Numbered from the stretch's first letter, positions 6,524-12,120 are shown. The stretch is DNA of 12,192 bases from CAYHEQ01 sp964355795 (GCA_964355795.1 CAYHEQ010000028.1:1-12192); one strand, 5' to 3'. The notes: generated by a model not told the origin, from the letters alone. Made by a program: numbers and translations.

Positions 6524-6578
6524 TAACAATGTAACAATGTAACAATGTAACAATGTAACAATGTAACAATGTAACAAT
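6524..6578 (+). repeat. Octamer tandem repeat (TAACAATG)6.9 before rplL
   Basis: Six perfect copies of TAACAATG run from 6524 to 6571, followed by a seven-base partial copy to 6578, ending 8 bases before the rplL Shine-Dalgarno. TACATTGTT at 6510-6518 is complementary to AACAATGTA within the array, so the leader can fold on itself in several registers. There are no spacers, so it is not a CRISPR. Confidence 0.95.
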
Positions 6579-6585
6579 AATTTTT

Positions 6586-6591
6586 AGGAGG
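6586..6591 (+). promoter_or_regulatory. Strong ribosome binding site of rplL
   Basis: A perfect AGGAGG ends 5 bases before the ATG at 6597. This fits the need for several L12 copies per ribosome. Confidence 0.85.
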
Positions 6592-6596
6592 TTTCT

Positions 6597-6983
6597 ATGT
6601 CAGACATCAACAAGTTAGTCGAAGAAATTGAGAAGTTAAAATTAACCGAGGTCGCCGAATTGGTGAAGGCACTGGAAGAAAAGTTTGGCGTGACCGCTAG
6701 CGCCCCAATGATGATGGGCGCCATGCCAGCTGGCGCTGGAGCTGAAGCAGGGGAGCCAGTAGAAGAAAAGACCGCTTTCAATGTAGAATTGACCGCTTCT
6801 GGTGAAGCCAAAATTAACGTGATCAAGGCAATTCGTGAAGTATTGCCAGAACTGGGCTTGAAAGAAGCCAAGGATCTTGTTGACGGCGCGCCCAAGATGT
6901 TGAAAGAAAATGTGAAAAAAGACGACGCGGAAAATATGAAGACCAAGATTGAAGCCGCGGGCGGGAAAGTGACCTTGAAATAG
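6597..6983 (+). CDS. rplL: 50S ribosomal protein L7/L12
   Basis: L12 is the multicopy stalk protein that recruits and stimulates translational GTPases. At 128 residues it has a normal length. Residues 1-32 are the dimerising, L10-binding N-terminal helices (INKLVEEIEKLKLTEVAELVKALEEKFGV). Residues 33-58 are the flexible hinge, here Ala/Gly/Met-rich with PMMMGAMPAGAGA. The C-terminal domain runs from about 60 and includes KINVIKAIREVLPELGLKEAKDLVDGAPK, the factor-binding face, and the final EAAGGKVTLK. It is likely cotranscribed with rplJ, with a strong terminator downstream at 7051. Confidence 0.98.
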   Translation: MSDINKLVEEIEKLKLTEVAELVKALEEKFGVTASAPMMMGAMPAGAGAEAGEPVEEKTAFNVELTASGEAKINVIKAIREVLPELGLKEAKDLVDGAPKMLKENVKKDDAENMKTKIEAAGGKVTLK

Positions 6984-7050
6984 GTTGTAGGTTGTGGGTA
7001 GGTTGTAGTGAGTAGTTGGTAGCAAGTAGTTTGTCTGCCGAAGAGGCAGG

Positions 7051-7075
7051 GGGCGGGTTTCAAACCCGCCCTTTT
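7051..7075 (+). terminator. Rho-independent terminator after rplL
   Basis: GGGCGGGTTT (7051-7060) pairs perfectly with AAACCCGCCC (7062-7071) around one base (in practice a TTTCAAA loop), followed by TTTTGATTT. A small CTGCC/GGCAG stem (7035-7049) precedes it, after a GT-rich imperfect direct-repeat stretch at 6984-7030. No gene is seen in 6984-7190. Confidence 0.92.
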
Positions 7076-7190
7076 GATTTACAAAAAACCGCTCCAAAAA
7101 AGGTTTTTATTGCCCCGCCAAAAAAGCTCTTTACATGAGAGAGAGAGTAAAATAGATGCAATAGAAGTAATATAGAAAAAGGAGTTTTTT

Positions 7191-7678
7191 ATGAGCGAAA
7201 AACCATACCAGCCAACACCGGAAGTAGGGGGGGTAGATCTGGTTCTCCAGAAAAATTAAGCCCTCAAGAAATTATAAAAAAGGTCTTAAAAAATCCTATC
7301 CTTAGAGAGAAATTGGCTGAAGAACTAGCTAAAAGTGATGCTTCTATACTTGAGATGACAGCAATACTGGTGGAAGGAATTGTTGAAGAAAATGGTTTTA
7401 TTTATATGACTGCAGAAAAAAGAAAAATAGGTGTAAGAGAACCAGGTGCTAGATTGTGGCTGAAAGAGCCGAGAGGATTGAATAGCGGCCATTTTAGCGG
7501 AAGTATGAATCCGGGTATTCTAATAAGAAGGTGCGGGGAAGAAATATCTGTGCCGTATCTTGATTCTACAATATTAAATAGGGGTATACTATGGATAACA
7601 GAGTCCAAATTTAATAAACAGGAGGGAGTATACCAGGGGGGAGCAATATACCGCTACGAGAAGCGAAAGGAAGAATAA
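7191..7678 (+). CDS. Unknown small protein, reading frame shifted at a G7 run
   Basis: I do not recognise this protein. The ATG at 7191 has a good AAGGAG (7179-7184) 6 bases upstream, but its frame stops at 7257-7259 after 22 codons. The longer frame that continues to the TAA at 7676 is open across this whole stretch in the -1 register and has no good start of its own. The two meet at seven consecutive G (7227-7233). One extra G, or a -1 slip, would join MSEKPYQPTPEVGG to GRSGSPEKLSPQEIIKKV and give about 162 residues. The body has a helical start (SPQEII to EELAKSD) and then looks beta-rich, including RRCGEEISVPYLDST and GVYQGGAIYRYEKRKEE. It may be a sequencing error, a recent pseudogene, or genuine slippage. 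It ends just before repeat copy A and its terminator. Confidence 0.55.
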
Positions 7679-7686
7679 CTCTGTGA

Positions 7687-7770
7687 TAGTCTGATATTCC
7701 ATCCGCTAGCCCTCGCAAAACCTGTCCTTGAACCACCCCGCCCCTATAAAAGGGGCTGTTTTCTGTTGGG
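7687..7770 (+). repeat. Dispersed 85-bp element, copy A
   Basis: Aligns with 9486-9570: TAGTC-GAT, TCCATCCGC, AGCCCTCGCA, GAACCA-CCCGCCCC, AGGGGC-GTTTT and TTGGG are shared in order with short divergent gaps. It begins 8 bases after the stop codon of the preceding gene and ends in a terminator. Confidence 0.85.
7740..7763 (+). terminator. Terminator within repeat copy A
   Basis: GCCCCT (7740-7745) pairs with AGGGGC (7751-7756) around ATAAA, followed by TGTTTTCTGTT. Confidence 0.75.
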
Positions 7771-7796
7771 GCTAATTTTCTCTTACCCCTCGCTTC

Positions 7797-7982
7797 TCTG
7801 CGCGCCGAATCTGCGCGCCTGCCCCTATTTGCGCGACCGCTGGAATAGGGGTTGGGTGGTAGGCGGTATTAAGTAGGGGCGGGTTGCGACCCGCTTTTGT
7901 ATTTGTGCTGTCTCTGTTGGCTCCACGGAAGACCATGGAGCCAGCGATAAGTACCTATTTGCGCGACCGCGCAAATAGGTAC
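7797..7982 (+). repeat. Palindrome-rich intergenic cluster
   Basis: This gene-free stretch between 7679 and 8008 holds several structures. TCTGCGCGCC is repeated at 7797-7806 and 7810-7819. CCTATTTGCGCGACCGC is repeated exactly at 7824-7840 and 7954-7970. CCCCTATT (7822-7829) pairs with AATAGGGG (7844-7851). GCGGGT (7879-7884) pairs with ACCCGC (7889-7894) and is followed by TTTTGTATTT, a likely rightward terminator. A 10-bp stem joins 7916-7925 and 7936-7945. A perfect 15-bp palindrome with a 2-base loop fills 7951-7982. The last two may also end the leftward regulator transcript. Confidence 0.8.
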
Positions 7983-8008
7983 ACCTCCATTAATCTTTTT
8001 AATATGAG

Positions 8009-8770
8009 TTATGCTATGTCCCTCGACGCCTCCCACAAAATATGAAATTGCCCCTTCATGGTCTCGGCAAGTTCGCGACTGCGGACAATGAAGCCAAAAC
8101 CTTCTTTTTTTGAAGAAAGAAAGATGACATTGTTGCCATAGACCATATACCCCAATGGAAAAGCCACTGGAATATCGAGAGTTCTTGCCTCTCTTCTTTT
8201 GTCTACTCCAGGAATAAGGAAGGGGTACTTTTTTAATATCCCTAGCTCTGTGGACGGCCAGATGACTTTGATGGGGATATCACTCTCAATCCTCTTTTTA
8301 TGAAAATTGTCCATAAACTTTGGCGTGAGCAATTGAAAAACTTTTTGCGGGGGAGCGTATGAATATATCATTTCTCCCGGATAAAGGAAAACATCCTTCA
8401 TCATCTCCTGCAGAGCTTTTGTACCACGAAAAACAAGAAGCTGGGGTTGCTCGGTGATATCCCTACCCCTGCTCTCTTTCAGCTTTGCAATCATGTTCAG
8501 CGCCTCATGAAGTCCCTCTTCTTTTTCTTTGAGTATTAGCTCTACTTTTTCCAGTGGCTGGATGGTAAAAAGCTTTTTGTTCATCTCCTGTATCTCTACT
8601 ATCAAACCCTTATCAATAAGGCGACCAAGCACATCATATACAGAGGTGCGACTGATATTCGCCTTACGAGCCAATTCCGTTGCGCCCATAGCGCTATTTA
8701 CAAGAAGAACTTGGTAGAGGGACTCTTCGAGCCGATTAAGATCGAAAGATGTAAGAAAACTGCTTATCAT
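8009..8770 (-). CDS. TrmB-family transcriptional regulator
   Basis: A 253-residue protein. The N-terminal winged helix-turn-helix (about residues 15-60) reads LYQVLLVNSAMGATELARKA, then NISRTSVYDVLGRLIDKGLI, the TrmB-type DNA-binding pattern. A coiled-coil-like helix at about 73-100 (LEKVELILKEKEEGLHEALN) probably dimerises. The C-terminal domain starts at PQLLVFRGTKALQEMM and includes IYSYAPPQKVFQLL and PIKVIWPS. This layout is common among TrmB-like proteins of CPR genomes, where ligands are mostly unknown. Archaeal TrmB binds sugars, but that should not be carried over. It is transcribed leftward, divergent from the unknown gene at 8904, so it may control that gene and itself. Its ribosome site is weak (GCGGAA before the ATG). 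Confidence 0.85.
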   Translation of the reverse strand: MISSFLTSFDLNRLEESLYQVLLVNSAMGATELARKANISRTSVYDVLGRLIDKGLIVEIQEMNKKLFTIQPLEKVELILKEKEEGLHEALNMIAKLKESRGRDITEQPQLLVFRGTKALQEMMKDVFLYPGEMIYSYAPPQKVFQLLTPKFMDNFHKKRIESDIPIKVIWPSTELGILKKYPFLIPGVDKRREARTLDIPVAFPLGYMVYGNNVIFLSSKKEGFGFIVRSRELAETMKGQFHILWEASRDIA

Positions 8771-8788
8771 ATATTTTTCCGCGTTATT

Positions 8789-8807
8789 GTTGTTGAATTG
8801 TCACAAC
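8789..8807. promoter_or_regulatory. Possible operator between the divergent genes
   Basis: GTTGT (8789-8793) and ACAAC (8803-8807) form a 5-bp inverted repeat with a 9-base centre, between the TrmB-like gene and the rightward gene. TTGTCA at 8798-8803 with TATCAT at 8819-8824 (15-base spacing) could be a rightward promoter overlapping it. Such symmetry is typical of a dimeric regulator site, but short arms arise by chance. Confidence 0.25.
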
Positions 8808-8903
8808 ACTATTTACGATATCATAAAACGGTGTAGAATGCAAGTAGATAAGCCAATGAGCTGTTTTTTGATCTTTGAAAATAAGAGGAAGGAGAATAGT
8901 CGG

Positions 8904-9488
8904 ATGAAAACAAGAGCAACTGGCTTAGATAGGGACAGGGAGATGCTTCTGAAGGTGCGTACCAAGAGAAAAAGACTCGCCAGGATTATAGCCAAAAATC
9001 CACTTCCGAGGGAGGGAGAGATTTTTCAGCTTGTGTTGAAGCGCAAAGACACGGGAGATAATGCATTCCCCGACAAAATGTGTGGGTATTTTGATACCAA
9101 GAAGAGAGCTCTTACGGCCAGAGAGGGAATGTTTAAACTCGTCCGTGTCAAGACATGCGAAACGCAAGAAGGTTTGCGTGAAAAGCTCGAAAAACATGGC
9201 CGTATTCCCGAGGGACAATGGCTTCTCGCATTCAAGCGAAAATATGCCGTGCACGACGGAGGAGATAAAATGGTCGGCAGGATAGCTATTGCCGACTTCT
9301 CTTTCAAAAGCAAGTCATTCGAGGGAGCTATGGGGTTCCCAATTTTAGTCAACGCCTATTCGCACCAGGATTTGCAAGATAAGTGGTCTGTTAACTGGCA
9401 GTCGATTGGTTGGGGGCTCAATCACCTTTTCTGGATGGTCGAAGTTGACAGCCACAGCACTGGGTCAAAAAAGAAGATTCCGCGCTAG
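8904..9488 (+). CDS. Unknown 194-residue protein with internal duplication
   Basis: Not recognised. The frame is open from 8787, but the ATG at 8904 has AAGGAG (8889-8894) 9 bases upstream, and the region before it does not look like protein, so I start there. The protein is basic, with a helical N-terminus rich in Arg/Lys (MLLKVRTKRKRLARIIAKN). Two segments look duplicated. Residues 37-63 (EG, then LVLKRKD, then DKMCGYF) match residues 103-128 (EG, then LLAFKRKY, then GDKMVGRI). The C-terminus is Trp-rich (KWSVNWQSIGWGLNHLFWMVE). There is no signal peptide or membrane segment. It is divergent from the TrmB-like gene and may be its target. Its TAG stop is the first three bases of repeat copy B. 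Confidence 0.7.
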   Translation: MKTRATGLDRDREMLLKVRTKRKRLARIIAKNPLPREGEIFQLVLKRKDTGDNAFPDKMCGYFDTKKRALTAREGMFKLVRVKTCETQEGLREKLEKHGRIPEGQWLLAFKRKYAVHDGGDKMVGRIAIADFSFKSKSFEGAMGFPILVNAYSHQDLQDKWSVNWQSIGWGLNHLFWMVEVDSHSTGSKKKIPR

Positions 9489-9570
9489 TCGGATGCTCCA
9501 TCCGCCAGCCCTCGCACATTTCGACCTCGAACCATCCCGCCCCATCACCAAGGGGCGGTTTTTTATTGGG
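9486..9570 (+). repeat. Dispersed 85-bp element, copy B
   Basis: Second copy of the element at 7687-7770, with a head hairpin CGGATG-CTC-CATCCG (9490-9504) and a terminal stem. It starts exactly at the TAG stop codon of the preceding gene. The head also matches 5645-5667. Confidence 0.85.
9537..9564 (+). terminator. Terminator within repeat copy B
   Basis: CCGCCCC (9537-9543) pairs with GGGGCGG (9552-9558), followed by a run of six T. It is stronger than the stem in copy A. Confidence 0.88.
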
Positions 9571-9594
9571 AAAAGGTTGTTATCCCCGTTCCTT

Positions 9595-9724
9595 TGTCAT
9601 TCCCGCCCCGAAGCTGGTTCGGGGTAAACTCCCGCGGGTCATACGACTCGTAGGAGAATCCAGTACCATAAAATACGATATTCTATTCTTGTTGAACTGG
9701 ATCTCCGCCTTTGCGGAGATGACA
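9595..9724. mobile_element. 130-bp MITE-like nested palindrome
   Basis: The ends TGTCATTCCCGC and GCGGAGATGACA are inverted repeats (10 of 12). Inside are CCCCGAA/TTCGGGG (9606-9624), ATCCAGT/ACTGGAT (9658-9664 with 9696-9702) and ATCTCCGC/GCGGAGAT (9701-9720). This GTCATTCCCGC...CCAGT...ACTGG...ATGAC layout is that of short non-autonomous palindromic elements scattered in many bacterial genomes. It carries no gene. It accounts for most of the space between repeat copy B and the cupin gene. Confidence 0.75.
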
Positions 9725-9734
9725 TACTGTTCTG

Positions 9735-9743
9735 TGCTATAAT
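9735..9743 (+). promoter_or_regulatory. Extended -10 promoter for the cupin gene
   Basis: TGCTATAAT, identical to the element before the PHP gene, lies 29 bases before the cupin ATG and 10 bases outside the MITE-like repeat. No clear -35 is seen. No Shine-Dalgarno precedes the ATG at 9773. Confidence 0.6.
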
Positions 9744-9772
9744 CAAGATGTCTTACCACTAAAAAAATCATC

Positions 9773-10168
9773 ATGAAAGGATATGTTGTTAATATTGAAA
9801 AAGAAACATTGGCGAATGAGAATTTTCGCAAAGTTTTATACACCGCGCCTCATAGTCAATTGGTTGTGATGAATTTGCGGCCAAATGAAGAGATAGGGGA
9901 GGAGATCCACGAGCTCGATCAATTCATCCGCGTGGAAGCGGGGGAGGGGAAGGCAGTTTTGAATGATATTGAGTATCCTCTCACAGACGGTTCAGCGGTC
10001 GTCATTCCGCAGGGAGTCAAGCACAATATCATCAATACTTCGGCGAATAAAGAGTTGAAGCTTTACAGTATTTATTCTCCCGCCGAACATCAAGATGGTA
10101 CCATCCACGCCACGAAAGCCGAAGCTATGACCGCCGAAGAACATTTTGACGGGAAAACGACGGAATAA
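9773..10168 (+). CDS. Cupin-domain protein
   Basis: A 131-residue single-domain cupin. Motif 1 is IGEEIHELDQFIRVEAGEG (residues 41-59), with H46 and either D49 or Q50 in place of the usual second His, and E55. Motif 2 is GSAVVIPQGVKHNIINT (73-89), with P79, G81 and H84. These residues would bind one metal ion in a beta-barrel. The tail YSPAEHQDGTIHATKAEAM is characteristic of a cupin subfamily I know from CPR and other genomes, whose substrate is not established. It is cytoplasmic with no signal. It is probably the first gene of a unit driven by the promoter at 9735, with the pyrE remnant and tgt behind it. Confidence 0.88.
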   Translation: MKGYVVNIEKETLANENFRKVLYTAPHSQLVVMNLRPNEEIGEEIHELDQFIRVEAGEGKAVLNDIEYPLTDGSAVVIPQGVKHNIINTSANKELKLYSIYSPAEHQDGTIHATKAEAMTAEEHFDGKTTE

Positions 10169-10217
10169 AGGGAAGCGTAGACTGCAGATTGATGATTGCA
10201 GATTTTAGACTAAAAGT

Positions 10218-10370
10218 ATGGGCGATGAATTGATAAAAAAATTGAAAGAGCTGGATATTATTTATCAAAATCCAGTCAATCTGAAGAATGCCGGAGTGGC
10301 TGATTTTTATGTGGATATCAACCAATGGGAAAACCACATAACATCATATTTTTTATGTTCAAAGTATTAA
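10218..10370 (+). pseudogene. pyrE: Probable 5' remnant of orotate phosphoribosyltransferase
   Basis: A 50-codon frame starts at ATG 10218. Its first 35 residues (MGDELIKKLKELDIIYQNP, then VNLKNAGVADFYVDI) resemble the start of PyrE, where a helix is followed by the F-x-LKSG-x-x-S-x-YVD strand pair. After VDI, at about 10320, the similarity stops. The frame runs into unrelated sequence, overlaps the tgt start and ends at 10370. A whole PyrE is about 170-210 residues, so only the head is left. This suggests a deletion or rearrangement that joined tgt here. The identification rests on a short stretch. The alternative is an unrelated small gene overlapping tgt. Confidence 0.4.
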
Positions 10371-11833
10371 AACAAGACCACAAATCTCACGCCAGAACGG
10401 GGGTAATGGAAACCGCGCACGGGAAGATAATGACCCCTGTTTTTATGCCGTGCGCGACACACGGCGCTATTAAAGGGTTGTCGCCGGATGACCTTGAAAC
10501 ACTTGGCGCGCAAATCATCCTCGGCAACACCTACCATTCCTATCTCCGTCCCGGCGATGAGCTCATCAAAAAGCAAGGGGGGCTACATTCCTTTATGCGC
10601 TGGGACAAACCGATTTTGACTGACTCGGGTGGATATCAAGCTTTTTCGCTGGGAAAGAAAAGGCAATTTTCCAAGGGAAAAAGCGAAAGAAAAGGTCGTT
10701 CCTCAGGTAGCGAAGCGGACGGAGGTGCGACCTTGGCTGAAGCAAACTTCGTCAAAATTGCCCCCGACGGTATTCACTTCAAGTCGCACTTAGATGGTAG
10801 CAGTCATCTCTTCACCCCCGAAAAAGTCATTGACATTCAATTAAATCTCGGTTCCGATATTATGATGGTCTTGGACGAATGCGCGCCGTATCCGTGTAAC
10901 GAAAAAGACGCGAAAAAAGCCTTGGAGAGAACGCATAGGTGGGGAAGGGAAGCGTTGGAGTATTTCAAATCTCAAATAACAAATAACAAAAAACAAACAA
11001 AAAGCAATGCCCAAAATATAAAAAAGAATTCTTTAGGACATTTGAATTTGGGCATTGTTTGTAATTTGGAATTTGGAGCTTGTGATTTGACCGAAAGGCC
11101 TCTCCTTTTCGGCATCATCCAAGGCTCCACTTTCAAAGATTTGCGCGAGGAGTCAGCCAGACAGATAGCGTCTTTGCCTTTTGACGGTATCGCCATCGGT
11201 GGCGTGTCGGTAGGGGAGGGAAAGAAGCATATGTATGACGCCATACGGTGGACAACAGACGCTTTGCGTAAATTACAAAAAACAAATAACAAAAAACAAA
11301 CAAATCTCAAAAATCAATTCTCAAAAAATAATCTTTTAGAACATTCGGATTTAGATCTTGTTTGTGATTTGCAATTTGGAGCTTGTGATTTAGCCGAAAG
11401 GCCGATTTATGTCATGGGCATCGGCGAACCAGAAGACCTCCTCGAAGCAGTGGAGAATGGGGTAGATATGTTTGATTGCGTTTTGCCGACTCGCCTTGCC
11501 CGCCACGGCACTATTTGGAATTACCCCTCAATACTTAATACTCAATACTTAATACAAGGGGAAAAGCATGGTAAAATTAACCTACTAAACTCAAAATACA
11601 AGAATGATTCGAAGCCACTAACACCCGGCTGTGACTGTTACGCCTGCAAAAATGGCTTTTCTCGCGCCTATATCCGCCATCTTTTGACCGAGAGCGAACC
11701 GCTCGGTCTGCGACTGGCCAGTATTCATAATCTGCATTTCTTGTTTGACTTAACCAAACAAATCAGATATAATATCGAAGAAGGGACTTTTTCGTCCTTT
11801 AAAAAAAACTGGCTCAAAAATTGGAGTCAATAA
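10355..11833 (+). CDS. tgt: tRNA-guanine transglycosylase with four in-frame insertions
   Basis: Tgt exchanges guanine-34 of GUN-anticodon tRNAs for preQ1 in queuosine synthesis. From the ATG at 10355 (giving MFKVLKQDHKSHARTGVM) it has 492 residues, against about 370-380 in bacteria. Core residues are present: D90 in ILTDSGGYQ, D174 and C176 in VLDECAPYP, GIIQGS, the GGVSVGE loop, the nucleophile D374 in DMFDCVLPTR, and zinc ligands C426, C428, C431 and H458 (CDCYAC...IHN). The excess lies in four segments at about residues 104-132, 205-247, 307-347 and 389-404. They are low-complexity, come from repeat DNA, lie between conserved blocks, and leave the frame open. The enzyme may therefore still work, with surface loops. 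The frame is also open from 10325, but the upstream residues do not look like Tgt. Confidence 0.93.
   Translation: MFKVLKQDHKSHARTGVMETAHGKIMTPVFMPCATHGAIKGLSPDDLETLGAQIILGNTYHSYLRPGDELIKKQGGLHSFMRWDKPILTDSGGYQAFSLGKKRQFSKGKSERKGRSSGSEADGGATLAEANFVKIAPDGIHFKSHLDGSSHLFTPEKVIDIQLNLGSDIMMVLDECAPYPCNEKDAKKALERTHRWGREALEYFKSQITNNKKQTKSNAQNIKKNSLGHLNLGIVCNLEFGACDLTERPLLFGIIQGSTFKDLREESARQIASLPFDGIAIGGVSVGEGKKHMYDAIRWTTDALRKLQKTNNKKQTNLKNQFSKNNLLEHSDLDLVCDLQFGACDLAERPIYVMGIGEPEDLLEAVENGVDMFDCVLPTRLARHGTIWNYPSILNTQYLIQGEKHGKINLLNSKYKNDSKPLTPGCDCYACKNGFSRAYIRHLLTESEPLGLRLASIHNLHFLFDLTKQIRYNIEEGTFSSFKKNWLKNWSQ
10664..10750 (+). repeat. tgt insertion 1, palindromic
   Basis: About 29 extra residues (SKGKSERKGRSSGSEADGG and flanks) between FSLGKKR and APDGIHFKSHLDGS. 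AAGGTCG (10692-10698) pairs with CGACCTT (10728-10734) and CCTC (10701-10704) with GAGG (10722-10725), forming a hairpin inside the gene. Confidence 0.75.
10967..11092 (+). repeat. tgt insertion 2, AT-rich palindromic repeat
   Basis: About 42 extra residues before RPLLFGIIQG. It shares 23 bases (10979-11001) and 19 bases (11070-11088) with insertion 3, exactly 110 bases end to end in both. CAATGCCCAAA (11005-11015) is a perfect inverted repeat of TTTGGGCATTG (11047-11057). Confidence 0.88.
11273..11395 (+). repeat. tgt insertion 3, second copy of the same repeat
   Basis: Matches insertion 2 at both ends (11282-11304 and 11373-11391) and is read in the same codon phase. Both copies therefore encode TNNKKQT at the start and FGACDL at the end, before RPIYVMGIG. 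The middles have diverged. CAAACAAATCT (11297-11307) nearly pairs with AGATCTTGTTTG (11353-11364). Confidence 0.88.
11519..11566 (+). repeat. tgt insertion 4, tandem CAATACTTAATAC
   Basis: CAATACTTAATAC occurs at 11529-11541 and 11543-11555, bracketed by CCCCT (11524-11528) and AGGGG (11557-11561). It adds about 16 residues (PSILNTQYLIQ) between ARHGTIW and HGKINLLNSKYKND, next to the zinc subdomain. Confidence 0.75.
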
Positions 11834-11842
11834 GGAGTGTCC

Positions 11843-12118
11843 ATGGAAAATCAAGAGATGTTTTTTTACGCCCTCATGGGAGGAAGTATCGCATGGCTCC
11901 TACTCGGTTGGTTCGCTGACTCGCTTTATGCTCAAAAAAACGATAGATATGAGTGGATGCCAGAGTATGGCGCGGGTAATTGTGAAGAGTGGGAACATTT
12001 CAAACAAGTGCTAACTCTCCTTCTCGGTCCGTTTCTTTTCATACGGCCTTGGTGGTACTGTCGTACGCAAAAAAACAAAAGTAGTATCATGCACAAGAAA
12101 CCTCGAGGGGGTAGTTGA
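11843..12118 (+). CDS. Small membrane protein of unknown function
   Basis: A 91-residue protein that I do not recognise. The ATG at 11843 has AAGGAG (11832-11837) 5 bases upstream; that site overlaps the tgt stop codon, which indicates translational linkage in one transcript. The in-frame GTG at 11837 is less likely. Residues about 7-28 (FYALMGGSIAWLLLGWFADSL) form a likely membrane helix. A second hydrophobic stretch at about 54-70 (VLTLLLGPFLFIRPWWYC) may be another. Between them is an acidic loop (NCEEWEHF). The tail is basic (KNKSSIMHKKPRGG), which would keep the C-terminus inside. Its position suggests no clear role in queuosine synthesis. Confidence 0.7.
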   Translation: MENQEMFFYALMGGSIAWLLLGWFADSLYAQKNDRYEWMPEYGAGNCEEWEHFKQVLTLLLGPFLFIRPWWYCRTQKNKSSIMHKKPRGGS

Positions 12119-12120
12119 TT

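Noticed and set aside
6524..6578. CRISPR-like array before rplL
   Set aside because: The repeat unit is 8 bases and contiguous with no spacers; it is a microsatellite.
6584..7097. Two leftward frames of about 150 codons over rplL
   Set aside because: Shadows of rplL that also run through its terminator hairpin and GT-rich tail.
7130..7158. Promoter TTTACA before the frame-shifted gene
   Set aside because: At the proper spacing the -10 would be TAGATG, and the better TAAAAT is only 12 bases away, so no convincing pair.
8787..8903. N-terminal extension of the unknown protein at 8904
   Set aside because: It would start within the divergent promoter region without a ribosome site, whereas ATG 8904 has AAGGAG.
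9580..9843. Leftward 87-codon open frame over the cupin upstream region
   Set aside because: Its translated middle (SAKAEIQ, LDSPTSRM, GAGMTKE) is the usual false peptide produced by translating the palindromic MITE-like repeat, and it overlaps the cupin start.
10972..11310. Leftward 112-codon open frame inside tgt
   Set aside because: It is the complement of the two AT-rich insertions and overlaps a clearly coding gene; no ribosome site.
10664..11566. Inteins or introns in tgt
   Set aside because: The insertions are 16-43 residues, without splicing motifs, homing endonuclease or intron structure.
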